From the NCBI RefSeq assembly GCF_015209505.1, contig NZ_JADEYC010000007.1:248001-312000 (forward strand): 64,000 nucleotides of DNA. Reading direction: 5' to 3'. This document shows positions 17,874 through 26,306 of the stretch, one piece after another. Source of the DNA: Saccharopolyspora montiporae. Its GTDB lineage: Bacteria; Actinomycetota; Actinomycetes; Mycobacteriales; Pseudonocardiaceae. Under the pieces are notes generated by a model, which was not told where the DNA came from, ran no database searches, and saw only the letters and a program-made list of their open reading frames with translations. The translations under genes and the position numbers were made by a program. Within the stretch, counting starts at the first letter, position 1, and every line of letters starts with the position of its first letter.

Positions 17874-20231
17874 TCAGCGGTTGCGCCAGTGCGGTTCGCG
17901 CTTCTCGGCGAAAGCGGCGACCCCTTCGATGCTGTCCTCGCTGGTCATCAGGTCGTCCAGCGCGGAGGACGGGTGCTCGACGGCCTCGACGGTATCGGCG
18001 ATGCCCGCCGTTTCGTTCATGATCTGCAGCGAGGCGCGCACCGAAGTCGGCGACCCGCGCAGGATCTCGGCCGCCAGGTCGCGGGCTCCGTCCAGCGCGC
18101 CGCCCGCCTCAACGACCCGGTTGACGATCCCCGCGTCGCGGGCCTCGGCGGCGGTGAGCCCGCGGCCGGTCAGGATCATCTCGGTGGCCAGCTTCGGCGG
18201 CACGGTGCGCGGCAGTCGGACGAGCCCGCCCGCGCCGGCCACCAGGCCGACCCGGACTTCGGAGAGCGCGAACGTGGCGGTGTCCGCAGCGACGACCAGC
18301 GGGCAGGCCAGCGCGATCTCGCAGCCCCCGCCCATCGCGTACCCGTTGACGGCGGCGATGACGGGTTTGGTCATGTCCCGGCGGCTGGTCAGGCCCGCGA
18401 ACCCGTTCTTGGGCACCCACATCGGCTTCCCGGATGCCGAGTAGTGCAGGTCGTTTCCCGCGGAGAAGGCCTTGTCCCCGGCTCCGGTCAAGATCGCCAC
18501 CCACAGGTCCGGGTCGGCGAAGAACGCGTCGAAGACCTCGTCGAGTTCCTCGTTCGCCTCCGGGGTGAGGCTGTTGCGCACCTCCGGCCGGTTGATGGTG
18601 ACCTCCAGCAGGTGCCCGTCGCGGCGCACCAGCACGTGCTCGTAGTCGGTGCGCAGCACGCGCGGCCGGGACGGGAACAGCTCCTGCATCCGCTGCCCGG
18701 TGGTGGTGACCCGGTTGCCGAAGCCGAACGAGCGCACGTGGACGCGGGCGCCGATCGGTTCCCCCCGCCCGAGCAGGTCGAGGGTCTCCGCGTCGTCGGG
18801 GTGGGTAGTGGCGACGAACCTGCGGTCGTCGCGCTCCAAGCGCCCGATGACGATCCCGGTGGTGCCGTCCTTGCCGTGCTTGACGGTGTACGTCTCGATG
18901 CGCGCCCACCCGTCGGCCTGCCGGGCCTCGGTCGGTGCCGGCCACGCGTCGATCTCGGCCTGCAGTTCCGCGCTGCGGTCGGCTCGCCACCCGGTCGGTG
19001 CGGTCGAGTAGATGCCCACGGAGTACTTGCTCAGCATGCCGCCGTTCGCCCCGACCAGGCCGTAGCTGCCGGGTTCGGCGCGCGTGCGGGCGACGGCCTC
19101 GGCGATGGCGTGCATCGAGTAGTTGTTGCCCGCACCGCCGAAGAACGGCAACCCGCCGGTGAGCGTGAGTCCGCGCTGATCGTCCTCGGCCAGCCCCAGG
19201 CCGTCGCAGATGTTGCTCACCGCGATCGGGAAGCAGCTGTAGATGTCCAATATGGACACATCCTGCTGCGTGATGCCCGCGACGTCGAGGGCGTGCTGCA
19301 CGGCCAGCACCGAGGCCGGGCTGCGGGAGAGGTCTGCGCGGTCCATCAGGTCCCGTTCGCGCAGGTCGGCGTGCCCGTGCAGGAACACCCAGCGGTCCTC
19401 GGGAACCCCGAGCCGGCGAGCGGCCGCGATCGACATCACCAGGACGGCCGCGCCCTGGTTGACCTGGTCGCGGGCGACGAGGAACCGCGGGTAAGGATCA
19501 GCGATCATCCGGTTGCGCTCGGTGGGCTCGACGAGCTCCGCCGCGTCCCGCTCGACCGGGGCCGCCGCGTGCGGGTTGGCGGCGGCGACCGCGGTGAACG
19601 GGGCGAACAACTCGCCCATAGCCCGGGCGTACTCGTCGCGGGAGCACCCCAGCCGGGCGCGGCGGGCGTTGTCGAACAAGGCGTACTGCTCGGGGGCCAC
19701 GAGCAGCCCGTGCGCGGCGAGGTGCCTGCTGAACAGGCCGCGCAGCCCGTAACCCCGGTCGTCGAGGTCGCCGTCGACATGCTCGGTGAAGTCGGGTGCG
19801 TCCGTGCTGCCGGCCAACGCCCGGCTGGTCGAGATCACCTCCGACCCGAACGCGAGCGCGACCTCCGCCCCGCCCGCGGCGATCGTCCCGGCCAGCTCGG
19901 TGACGAGGTGCTGCGGCGATTGCCCGCCGGTGACCTCCAGGATCGCCCGCTGCGGGGCGGCCCCGATCCGACCGGCCACCGAGCGCGGGTAGTTGTCCGA
20001 TTTGCCCAGCGGGGCGGGTGCGCCCGGGGTCGAGATCTCGAACTGGCGCACTCCGGCGACCGTGTCGATCGCGGCGGCGATGCCGTCCGCTCCGGCATCG
20101 GTCAGCGCCGCACGGGACGCCTCCGCGGCCAGCTCCACCGCTGACAACCGCCGGTACCCGGGGTCGTCGACGCGTTCGGACGCCTGCCCGGCACCGACGA
20201 GCACCGGTGTCCGCGGATCTGGGTCGGTCAT
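17874..20231 (-). CDS. Fusion: thiolase-like protein type 1 + enoyl-CoA hydratase
   Basis: This 785-residue protein starts at MTDPDPRTPVLVGAGQ behind an AGGAGGA site. Residues about 1-390 have a thiolase fold. About 405-500 resemble the extra C-terminal domain of mycobacterial thiolase-like protein type 1. About 525-785 are a crotonase domain (KAFSAGNDLHYSASG oxyanion region, LSEVRVGLVAGAGGLVRLPR). The thiolase nucleophile region reads TGGQSPQHLVTELAG with no Cys, and the C-terminal CxG loop reads GANGGMLSK. Classical thiolysis therefore looks lost; CoA-ester binding or another acyl-CoA reaction is inferred. The fusion could channel an enoyl-CoA intermediate. Confidence 0.82.
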   Translation of the reverse strand: MTDPDPRTPVLVGAGQASERVDDPGYRRLSAVELAAEASRAALTDAGADGIAAAIDTVAGVRQFEISTPGAPAPLGKSDNYPRSVAGRIGAAPQRAILEVTGGQSPQHLVTELAGTIAAGGAEVALAFGSEVISTSRALAGSTDAPDFTEHVDGDLDDRGYGLRGLFSRHLAAHGLLVAPEQYALFDNARRARLGCSRDEYARAMGELFAPFTAVAAANPHAAAPVERDAAELVEPTERNRMIADPYPRFLVARDQVNQGAAVLVMSIAAARRLGVPEDRWVFLHGHADLRERDLMDRADLSRSPASVLAVQHALDVAGITQQDVSILDIYSCFPIAVSNICDGLGLAEDDQRGLTLTGGLPFFGGAGNNYSMHAIAEAVARTRAEPGSYGLVGANGGMLSKYSVGIYSTAPTGWRADRSAELQAEIDAWPAPTEARQADGWARIETYTVKHGKDGTTGIVIGRLERDDRRFVATTHPDDAETLDLLGRGEPIGARVHVRSFGFGNRVTTTGQRMQELFPSRPRVLRTDYEHVLVRRDGHLLEVTINRPEVRNSLTPEANEELDEVFDAFFADPDLWVAILTGAGDKAFSAGNDLHYSASGKPMWVPKNGFAGLTSRRDMTKPVIAAVNGYAMGGGCEIALACPLVVAADTATFALSEVRVGLVAGAGGLVRLPRTVPPKLATEMILTGRGLTAAEARDAGIVNRVVEAGGALDGARDLAAEILRGSPTSVRASLQIMNETAGIADTVEAVEHPSSALDDLMTSEDSIEGVAAFAEKREPHWRNR

Positions 20232-20281
20232 CGTTCCTCCTGGCGTGTCGCCGAATTCCTCCGACTGCGTTTCCCGCGCGG

Positions 20282-20425
20282 TCAACGCGCGCCGGGCGTC
20301 CCCGTGACGACCGCGTCGAGCGCCTCCACCGTCGCCCCGGAGACCCGCAGCGGGTTGATCTCCCACGATTCCAGGTCGGTGCCGAGCGCGAGGGCGAGAT
20401 CGCTCACACGGGACCCGACCTCGGC
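20282..20425 (-). pseudogene. C-terminal remnant of ADP-forming acyl-CoA synthetase (ATP-grasp)
   Basis: The last 47 codons before a TGA read FAEVGSRVSDLALALG...LESWEINPLRVSG...VEALDAVV. This is the closing strand-helix pattern of ATP-grasp acyl-CoA ligases (INPL then ALDAVV). Upstream, the frame turns into non-homologous sequence antisense to a TetR fragment. No start, Walker or CoA-binding domain remains. I read it as the 3' stump of a gene that once preceded the thiolase fusion. Confidence 0.5.
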
Positions 20426-20429
20426 GAAA

Positions 20430-20745
20430 CTCGCCGTCCAGCTGCTGCGGCCGGGCGATGCCGGACGCGCCGTGTTCCGCAGCATGCTGGAGGCCGACCG
20501 CATCCCCGGCGTGGCCGAGCACTGGAACGCCATCCGCGAATCGCAGGTGCTCGCCGCGCGCGATCGTGCGGCACGCCATCGAGCGCGCGGCGAGCTCCCC
20601 GAAGAGGCCTCGGTCACGCTCATCCTGGACACGCTCTGCGGCCGGCGATGCACCGGGTGCACACGTCCCCGCGCGCGAGCAGGTCGAGGAGTCGGTGCAC
20701 TGCTACGCCCGCGACCTCGTCGACTTCCGTCCTGGACCGCACCCG
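20430..20745 (+). pseudogene. TetR C-terminal domain fragment with frameshift
   Basis: The stretch reads QLLRPGDAGRAVFRSMLEAD...AEHWNAIRESQVLAARDRAA.HRARGELPEEASVTLILDTLCG in one frame. EQVEESVHCYARDLVDF follows in another, matching the typical end of a TetR effector domain (a RARGELP segment, then a LDTL...RVHTSPREQVE-type ending). The HTH is missing, and a frame change occurs near 20645-20660. It abuts the ligase stump on the other strand, so both genes were cut at about 20427. Confidence 0.5.
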
Positions 20746-20809
20746 CACCGAACGACGCGATCTCCCGCCGCGCGGCGGATCCCCGGTACCGCTCGCGGGT
20801 GCCTCGGTA

Positions 20810-21604
20810 CTAGCCCGCGGCGGGATCCTCGTCGCGCAGCGGGGCTTCCGGCTCGACCTCCACCACCGTCAGCTGCGCCCCGCGCTGGGTGCCGATGACT
20901 GCGGCCACCGCCGCGGCCACGTCGGAGGCCCGCAGGAAGTACGGGTGTCGCGCCAGGCCCCAGTGCACCCAGTCCTGCAGGACCGCCGTGGCCACGTCCG
21001 CCTCCCACGTGGTGCCCATCCCGGTCTTCGTCGGACCGGGCCGCACCATCGACGCCCGGACCCCGGTTCCCTCCAGCTCCATCTGCATGGTGCGGACCAT
21101 CGCTTCCAGACCGGTCTTGGCCGGGACGTAGCCGCCCATCCGCGGGCGGTGGCTGCGCGCGACGTCCGAGCTCAGGAACACCACGTCCCCGCGCCTGCGG
21201 CGGATCATCGGCGGCACGAGCTCGGCGGTGAGCCGCTGCGCGCCGCCGAGGTGGACCCGGACCTGCTGATCGAAGGTATCCGGGTCCTGCTCGTGGATCA
21301 GCGCCGCATCGATGTCGCCCGCGCCGGAGACCACGACCTCGATCGGCCCGAGCGCCTCTTCGGCCGCTGCGGCGAATCCCTTCACCGAGTCGCCGTCGGT
21401 GACGTCCAGCGGGAGAGCGACCGCTTCCCCGCCGCCGGCGCGGATCGTGGCCGCGGTCTCCTCGCACGCGCTGACCCGGCGCGCACCCAGGGCGACCGGA
21501 TGTCCGGCCGTGGCCAGCACCTGCGCGGTCGCCAGGCCGATGCCCGACGACGCACCGGCCACCACCGCCGGCCTGCGCTGCGGATGGGGATCGAACCTCG
21601 GCAT
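20810..21604 (-). CDS. Short-chain dehydrogenase/reductase
   Basis: This 264-residue classical SDR has the cofactor motif AGASSGIG at about residues 17-24. The catalytic Ser-Tyr-Lys is in FLSSDVARSHRPRMGGYVPAKTG. It is the last gene of a tightly packed minus-strand run from 26175 down to 20810; the gap to the upstream SDR is 12 bp. The C-terminal LTVVEVEPEAP is less typical than the usual DGG ending. The substrate is unknown but, by context, is probably a hydroxyl or keto lipid intermediate. Confidence 0.85.
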   Translation of the reverse strand: MPRFDPHPQRRPAVVAGASSGIGLATAQVLATAGHPVALGARRVSACEETAATIRAGGGEAVALPLDVTDGDSVKGFAAAAEEALGPIEVVVSGAGDIDAALIHEQDPDTFDQQVRVHLGGAQRLTAELVPPMIRRRRGDVVFLSSDVARSHRPRMGGYVPAKTGLEAMVRTMQMELEGTGVRASMVRPGPTKTGMGTTWEADVATAVLQDWVHWGLARHPYFLRASDVAAAVAAVIGTQRGAQLTVVEVEPEAPLRDEDPAAG

Positions 21605-21616
21605 CTCGGGCTCCTC

Positions 21617-22504
21617 TCAACTCGGGGTGTCGCGGCGGGCCGTCATGTGGTGCGCGACGTCGTCCGGTGTCCAGGGCGGGTGCTGCGCGGCGTCCCGCCA
21701 CGCCAGGAGTTCGGGCGCCGGGCGCGGGAACCGGCCCAGGAACCCGCCCGCCGCGGCGAAGATCTCCCCGGAGACGCCGGCCGCGAGATCACTGACCAGG
21801 TAGCCGTACAGCGGGGCCACGTAGCGCGGTTCGGCGGGGTGCAGCGCCTCCTGCGCGGTCGGCTCGTCGAGCATCCCCCGGCGCTGCAGGTCCCCGATGT
21901 GCTGCTCGTACTCGCTGCCGGTCGACAGGCGGGTGCGGGCGCCCGGGCACACCGCGTTGACCCGGATGCCGAATTCGCGCAGTTCCGCGGCCAGTGCTCT
22001 GGTCAGCGCGTTGACCCCGCCCTTGCCCGCCGGATATCCGGTTCCGCCGAACGCCCCGGTGCTGGCGTGCGAACCGGTGTTCACGATCGCGCCGCGTCCG
22101 CGGCTGACCATGCCGGGCACCACTGCGCGGCAAGGGACGAAGGCGCTGGTCAGGTGGGATTCGAGCAGCTCGTGCCATTGCTCGGTGCTGATGTCCAGGA
22201 TCGAGGATCCCGCGGGCTCGGCGGTTCCGGCGCAGTTGACCAGCGCGTCCACCGGGCCGAAGTACTGCTCGGCCGCGGCGACCAGTTCTTCGGCGACGGC
22301 CGGATCGGCGGCCGAACCCGGCACCGCCCGCACCCGCGCGCCTCCCGCGGCCAGCTCGGCTGCTGCTCGGTGCGCCGCGTCCGCGTCGCGGCCGTTGATG
22401 ACGACCGCGGCGCCCTCCGCGGCCAAGTGCTCGGCCACGGCCCGGCCGACGCCGCTGCTGGATCCGGTCACCACGGCGACCTGCCCGGTGCGCGGCCCGC
22501 TCAT
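21617..22504 (-). CDS. Short-chain dehydrogenase/reductase
   Basis: This 295-residue SDR has TGSSSGVG near residue 14, NAG-type VNCAG near 90, and Ser-Tyr-Lys in NTGSHASTGAFGGTGYPAGKGG. The C-terminal extension of about 35 residues ends TARRDTPS. The ATG at 22504 overlaps the stop of the upstream HIBADH-like gene, which fixes the start despite a longer open frame. It probably oxidises an alcohol of an imported lipid side chain or ring; the exact substrate is unknown. Confidence 0.85.
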   Translation of the reverse strand: MSGPRTGQVAVVTGSSSGVGRAVAEHLAAEGAAVVINGRDADAAHRAAAELAAGGARVRAVPGSAADPAVAEELVAAAEQYFGPVDALVNCAGTAEPAGSSILDISTEQWHELLESHLTSAFVPCRAVVPGMVSRGRGAIVNTGSHASTGAFGGTGYPAGKGGVNALTRALAAELREFGIRVNAVCPGARTRLSTGSEYEQHIGDLQRRGMLDEPTAQEALHPAEPRYVAPLYGYLVSDLAAGVSGEIFAAAGGFLGRFPRPAPELLAWRDAAQHPPWTPDDVAHHMTARRDTPS

Positions 22505-23370
22505 CCGGTGCCGCCCCCGTGCGGCGCGAGTCCCAGGGCGCGGGCCAACTCGCCCGCGGCGTGCTCGGCCAGCGGCACGTCCACGCCCAGCTGGCGGGCC
22601 AGCTCGGTGGCGAACCCGAGGTCCTTCTCCCCCAGCGTGCGCACGTGCTCGACAATCTCGGCCCACGGGTCGCCATCCGGGATCGGCGCGGCGGTCGGCC
22701 GGTGCATGATGGCCCCCGGACCGCCGGTGATCGCGTCGGTGTGCCGCACGATCCGGCCGAGCGCCAGCAAGTCCAGCCCGGCGGCCTCGGCCAGTCGCTG
22801 GGCCTCGCCGACCGCGGTGAACGCCACGAAGTGCAGCAGGTTGCGGGCGAGCTTCATCCGGGTCCCTGCCCCGATCGGGCCCGCGTGCACGACTTCGGAA
22901 CCCATGAGCCCCAGTGGTTTCCGGCACGCGGCGAACGCCTCGTCCAGACCCCCCACCATGATGGCCAGGCTGCCGTCCGCGGCGCCGGGTGCGCCGCCGC
23001 TGACCGGGGCATCCACCAGCTGCACCCCGCGGTCGGCGGCCGCGGCGGCGAGTTCGGCGGGCGTATCCGGCGCCACCGTCGAGTGCACCGCCACCACGTG
23101 TCCTGCCGACATCGCGGGCAGCAGCCGGTCCAGGACGGCACGGACCTGCGCGTCATCGCGGACCATGATGCAGATCAGCTCGGTTCGACGGGCCAGTTCG
23201 TCCAGGTCCCGCGCCACTCGCGCACCGCGTCGGCGCAGCTGTTCGACGGGTTCCGGCGCGAGGTCGTGCACCCAGACCCCGCCGGGCCAGGTCACCAGGT
23301 TGGCGGCCATGTCCGCGCCGATGTTGCCCAGTCCGACGAAGCCGACCGCAGCGGGCTCGCCGGTACTCAC
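22501..23370 (-). CDS. 3-hydroxyisobutyrate dehydrogenase-family oxidoreductase (Rv0770-like)
   Basis: This 289-residue protein starts at a GTG overlapping the stop of the preceding SDR (GTGA). The Rossmann motif is GFVGLGNIGADMAANL at about residues 9-24. The substrate loop is DAPVSGGAPGAADGSL near 120, and the catalytic Lys is in GTRMKLARNLLHF near 170. The family reduces or oxidises beta-hydroxyacids with NAD(P). In M. tuberculosis a homologue (Rv0770) also sits beside an SDR and an aldehyde dehydrogenase in the cyp51 neighbourhood. Confidence 0.88.
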   Translation of the reverse strand: MSTGEPAAVGFVGLGNIGADMAANLVTWPGGVWVHDLAPEPVEQLRRRGARVARDLDELARRTELICIMVRDDAQVRAVLDRLLPAMSAGHVVAVHSTVAPDTPAELAAAAADRGVQLVDAPVSGGAPGAADGSLAIMVGGLDEAFAACRKPLGLMGSEVVHAGPIGAGTRMKLARNLLHFVAFTAVGEAQRLAEAAGLDLLALGRIVRHTDAITGGPGAIMHRPTAAPIPDGDPWAEIVEHVRTLGEKDLGFATELARQLGVDVPLAEHAAGELARALGLAPHGGGTG

Positions 23371-24116
23371 CGGATCACCTGACCGCCGTCGACGTTGACG
23401 ATCTGCCCGGTCAGCCAGGCCGCTTCGTCGGAGAGCAGGAACAGGCACGCGCCGACCATGTCCTGCGGTTGTCCCAGGCGCTTGAGCGCCAGCTGGCCGA
23501 CCAGTTCGTCGGCGGCCGCGCCGACCTGGTTGCGGGTGGCTTCGGTGTCGGTCGGGCCGGGCGCGATCGCGTTGACCCGGATGTTCATCCCGCCGAGCTC
23601 GTGCGCGAGCTGCTGCGTCAGTCCGTTGACGCCGACCTTGGCCAGCCCGTAGAAGCCGGAGTAGAGCCAGGCCGCCGTGGAGCTCTGGTTGACGATCGCG
23701 CCGCCCCCGCGGCGCTGCATGTGCCGGTGCACCGCCCGGGTCATCACCAGCGCGCCGTCCATGTTCACCGACATGAACCGCCGGTAGTAGTCCCAGTCGA
23801 CGGTCAACAGCAGGTCGAACTGCATGTCGCCGTAGATGGCGGCGTTGTTGACGAGCAGGTCGATGCCGCCGAACTCCGCGACCGCGCGCTCGGCGGCCTG
23901 CTCCGCCGAATCCCGGTCGGCGACGTCGGTGTGCGCGAAAACCGCACGCCCGCCGCCCGATTCGATGTCCGCAGCCGTGCTCTTCCCCGCGTCGTCGTCC
24001 CGGTCGGCCACGAGCACGCTCGCGCCCTGGCCGGCCAGGGCGTGCGCGTAGGCCGCACCGATCCCGCGGGCAGCGCCCGTGACGACGGCGACCTTGCCGT
24101 CGAACCGCTTGTCCAT
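23367..24116 (-). CDS. Short-chain dehydrogenase/reductase (Rv0769-like)
   Basis: This 249-residue SDR starts at MDKRFDGKVAVVTGAARGIG with GGAGG five bases upstream. It has NNAAIYG near 88 and catalytic Ser-Tyr-Lys in NQSSTAAWLYSGFYGLAKVG, and ends with the classical GQIVNVDGGQVIR. It lies between the aldehyde dehydrogenase and the HIBADH-like gene, matching the order recalled for M. tuberculosis Rv0768-Rv0769-Rv0770. Confidence 0.88.
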   Translation of the reverse strand: MDKRFDGKVAVVTGAARGIGAAYAHALAGQGASVLVADRDDDAGKSTAADIESGGGRAVFAHTDVADRDSAEQAAERAVAEFGGIDLLVNNAAIYGDMQFDLLLTVDWDYYRRFMSVNMDGALVMTRAVHRHMQRRGGGAIVNQSSTAAWLYSGFYGLAKVGVNGLTQQLAHELGGMNIRVNAIAPGPTDTEATRNQVGAAADELVGQLALKRLGQPQDMVGACLFLLSDEAAWLTGQIVNVDGGQVIR

Positions 24117-24127
24117 GTCCGCCTCCG

Positions 24128-25594
24128 TCACGCCGGTTCGGCGATCAGCTTGGTCTCCAGGTATTCCTCGAAACCGGCCACACCCATCTCGCGGCCGATG
24201 CCGGATTGCTTGTACCCGCCGAACGGGGCGTCCGGGTTGAACCAGACGCCACCGTTGATCGCCAACGTCCCGCTGCGGACGCGGGCCGCCACCGACCGCG
24301 CCCGCTCGACGGATCCGCTGTCGACCGATCCGGACAGCCCGTACGGCGAGTCGTTGGCGATGCGCACCGCATCGTCGTCCCCGTCGTGCGGGAGGACGAC
24401 CAGCACCGGTCCGAAGATCTCCTCGCGCGCCACCCGGGAGGCGTTGTCCAGGCCGGCGATCACCGTCGGTTCGATCCAGAACCCCCGGTCCTTGTCCGCG
24501 GGCACGCCGCCGCCGGTCGCGAACCTGCCGCCTTCCTCCGCGGCGAGCTGCAGGTAGCCCAGCACGCGGTCGCGCTGCACCGCGGAAATCACCGGACCGC
24601 ACACGGTTCCGGGATCGAGCGGATCACCGGCGCCGATCTTGGCCATCGTGCTCGCAGCGACCTGCACGGCCTCGTCGTACCGCGCGCGGGGCACGACCAA
24701 CCGTGTGGTCAGCGCGCATCCCTGCCCGGCGTGCACGCTGACGCCGAACGCGGCCGCACCGACTGCGGAGGGAAGATCGGCGTCGTCGAGCACGAGCGCG
24801 GCGGATTTCCCGCCGAGTTCCAGGAACACCTTCTTCAGCGTCGTCGAGGCACCTGCCATGACCGCACGTCCGGTCGCGGTGGAACCGGTGAACGACACGA
24901 GGTCGATGCGCGGGTCGGAGATCAGCTGGGACGCGACGTCGTTGTCCCGCGGGGTCACCACGTTGACGACACCGGGCGGAATATCGGTTTCTTCCAGCAC
25001 GATTCGGCCGAGCTCCGCTGCCACCCACGGGGTATCCGGCGCGGGTTTGAGGACCACCGTGTTCCCCGCCGCCAGCGCCGGCCCGATCTTGGCCAGGTTG
25101 ATCTGGTTCGGGAAGTTCCACGGGGTGATGGCCGCGACCACACCCACTGCTTCCCGGTGCACCGCGCGGCTGGTCGGGATTCCCATGGGTTCGGCGGTGC
25201 CGAGATCGGTCCACCACGCGTACTCAGCGGCCAACTCGGTCGTCCAGGACAGAGCCTCCACCGGAGCGTCGTACTGCGGGCCGCTGGTGAGGAAGGCCGG
25301 CGCCCCGGCTTCGGCCGTGGTCAGTTCCCGCATGTCCGCACCGCGCTCGACCAGCGCCCGGTGCAGTTGCCGCAGGCAGTGCACCCGGAACTGGTGAGCG
25401 CTGGACCAGTCGGTGTTGTCGAAGGCGCGCCGGGCCGCGCCGATGGCCGCGTCCACGTCGGTGGCGGTCGCGTCCGGGGCGGTACCGATCTCGGCACCGG
25501 TTGCCGGATTGGTGATCGGGTAGCTCCGCTCGTCGGAGGCGCGCCGGAGCGCGCCGTCCACGCACTGCAGCGGTTGCGGTAGGTCCAGGCTCAT
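24128..25594 (-). CDS. aldA: NAD(P)-dependent aldehyde dehydrogenase (Rv0768/AldA-like)
   Basis: This 488-residue ALDH has VAAITPWNFPNQ near residue 150, the base Glu in FLELGGKSA near 253, the nucleophile Cys in HAGQGCALTTRLV near 287, and the EEIFGPVLVV and FGGYKQSGIGREMG motifs. The ATG at 25594 overlaps the stop of the NTF2-like gene. It converts an aldehyde to an acid, plausibly the product of P450 oxidation of a side chain or methyl group (inference from the cyp51/cyp123 neighbours). Confidence 0.9.
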   Translation of the reverse strand: MSLDLPQPLQCVDGALRRASDERSYPITNPATGAEIGTAPDATATDVDAAIGAARRAFDNTDWSSAHQFRVHCLRQLHRALVERGADMRELTTAEAGAPAFLTSGPQYDAPVEALSWTTELAAEYAWWTDLGTAEPMGIPTSRAVHREAVGVVAAITPWNFPNQINLAKIGPALAAGNTVVLKPAPDTPWVAAELGRIVLEETDIPPGVVNVVTPRDNDVASQLISDPRIDLVSFTGSTATGRAVMAGASTTLKKVFLELGGKSAALVLDDADLPSAVGAAAFGVSVHAGQGCALTTRLVVPRARYDEAVQVAASTMAKIGAGDPLDPGTVCGPVISAVQRDRVLGYLQLAAEEGGRFATGGGVPADKDRGFWIEPTVIAGLDNASRVAREEIFGPVLVVLPHDGDDDAVRIANDSPYGLSGSVDSGSVERARSVAARVRSGTLAINGGVWFNPDAPFGGYKQSGIGREMGVAGFEEYLETKLIAEPA

Positions 25595-26175
25595 CGGTCG
25601 GCCTCCTCCACGACGGGCGGCCAGATGGTCGACGGCAGGTCCGCGACCTGGTAATGCCCGGGCTGTTCCTTGCCGTGCAACGCCATCCGGTCCAGCAGCG
25701 GTTGTCCGGCCTTGCCGGATTCGGCCATCGCCAGGAACGTCTTCGCCGCGGCGTTGAGGTCGAACCAGTCGCGTTGCCACGCGAAATGGCCGGTTCCGTC
25801 GCCGTTCTCGCCATAGCCGAACCAGCTGCCACCGATACCCGCGATCTCGTATTCCCGGCCGTTCTCGTCGTGGACACCTGCGCGCTGCTTCCAGAACCCG
25901 ATGATCATCCCGTTCGTCTCGTCCATGACGGTGGCGACGTAGTCGTAGTGCCAGCCATCGAGACCGAACATCTCGGTTCCCAGGGCGTAGTCCCGGATCT
26001 CGTCCCTGCCGATGGCCATGAAGTGCTCTTCCGGGGTGTACATCCACCCGTAGCTGGCCTCGGGTGCGTAAAAGTCGGCCAACAGTCGCCAGTCGCGGAC
26101 TCGTTCGGCGTCCCGGTTGGCATCGAGCCATCGCTGCCAGAACTGTTCCATCGTCGCCCGCGAGAAGCCGGCCAT
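25591..26175 (-). CDS. NTF2/SnoaL-like protein
   Basis: This 194-residue protein has the cone-shaped NTF2-like pattern: an N-terminal helix pair (EQFWQRWLDANRDAERV), then WRLLADFYAPEASYGWMYTPEEHF and an internal beta region DYVATVMDETNGMIIGFWKQ. The start is MAGFSRATMEQ at 26175, with GGAGG six bases away. It is the first gene of the minus-strand operon and carries the 18-bp operator 81 bp upstream. NTF2-like enzymes in steroid clusters act as isomerases, hydratases or limonene-epoxide-hydrolase-like proteins; its reaction is not predictable. Confidence 0.75.
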   Translation of the reverse strand: MAGFSRATMEQFWQRWLDANRDAERVRDWRLLADFYAPEASYGWMYTPEEHFMAIGRDEIRDYALGTEMFGLDGWHYDYVATVMDETNGMIIGFWKQRAGVHDENGREYEIAGIGGSWFGYGENGDGTGHFAWQRDWFDLNAAAKTFLAMAESGKAGQPLLDRMALHGKEQPGHYQVADLPSTIWPPVVEEADR

Positions 26176-26255
26176 GTGCATCCTCCGTCCTGCTGATCTC
26201 GCGCGAACGCGGCCGCCGGAGCCGGTCCTGGAGTCAGCCCGCCATACAAGACTTC

Positions 26256-26273
26256 CGTCCAGACACTTGTCCA
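26256..26273 (-). promoter_or_regulatory. 18-bp operator (minus strand TGGACAAGTGTCTGGACG) with promoter
   Basis: On the minus strand the element TGGACA-AGT-GTC-TG-GACG matches the recurring TGGACAnnnGTCyrGACA. Its first hexamer can serve as a -35 box, with an 18-bp spacer to TTGTAT (26244-26249) as -10. This controls the NTF2-ALDH-SDR-HIBADH-SDR-SDR operon. The same geometry is seen at 49743. Confidence 0.6.
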
Positions 26274-26306
26274 TCTTGCCTCGGGCGGCCTGCGCCGCAC
26301 AAGGGA

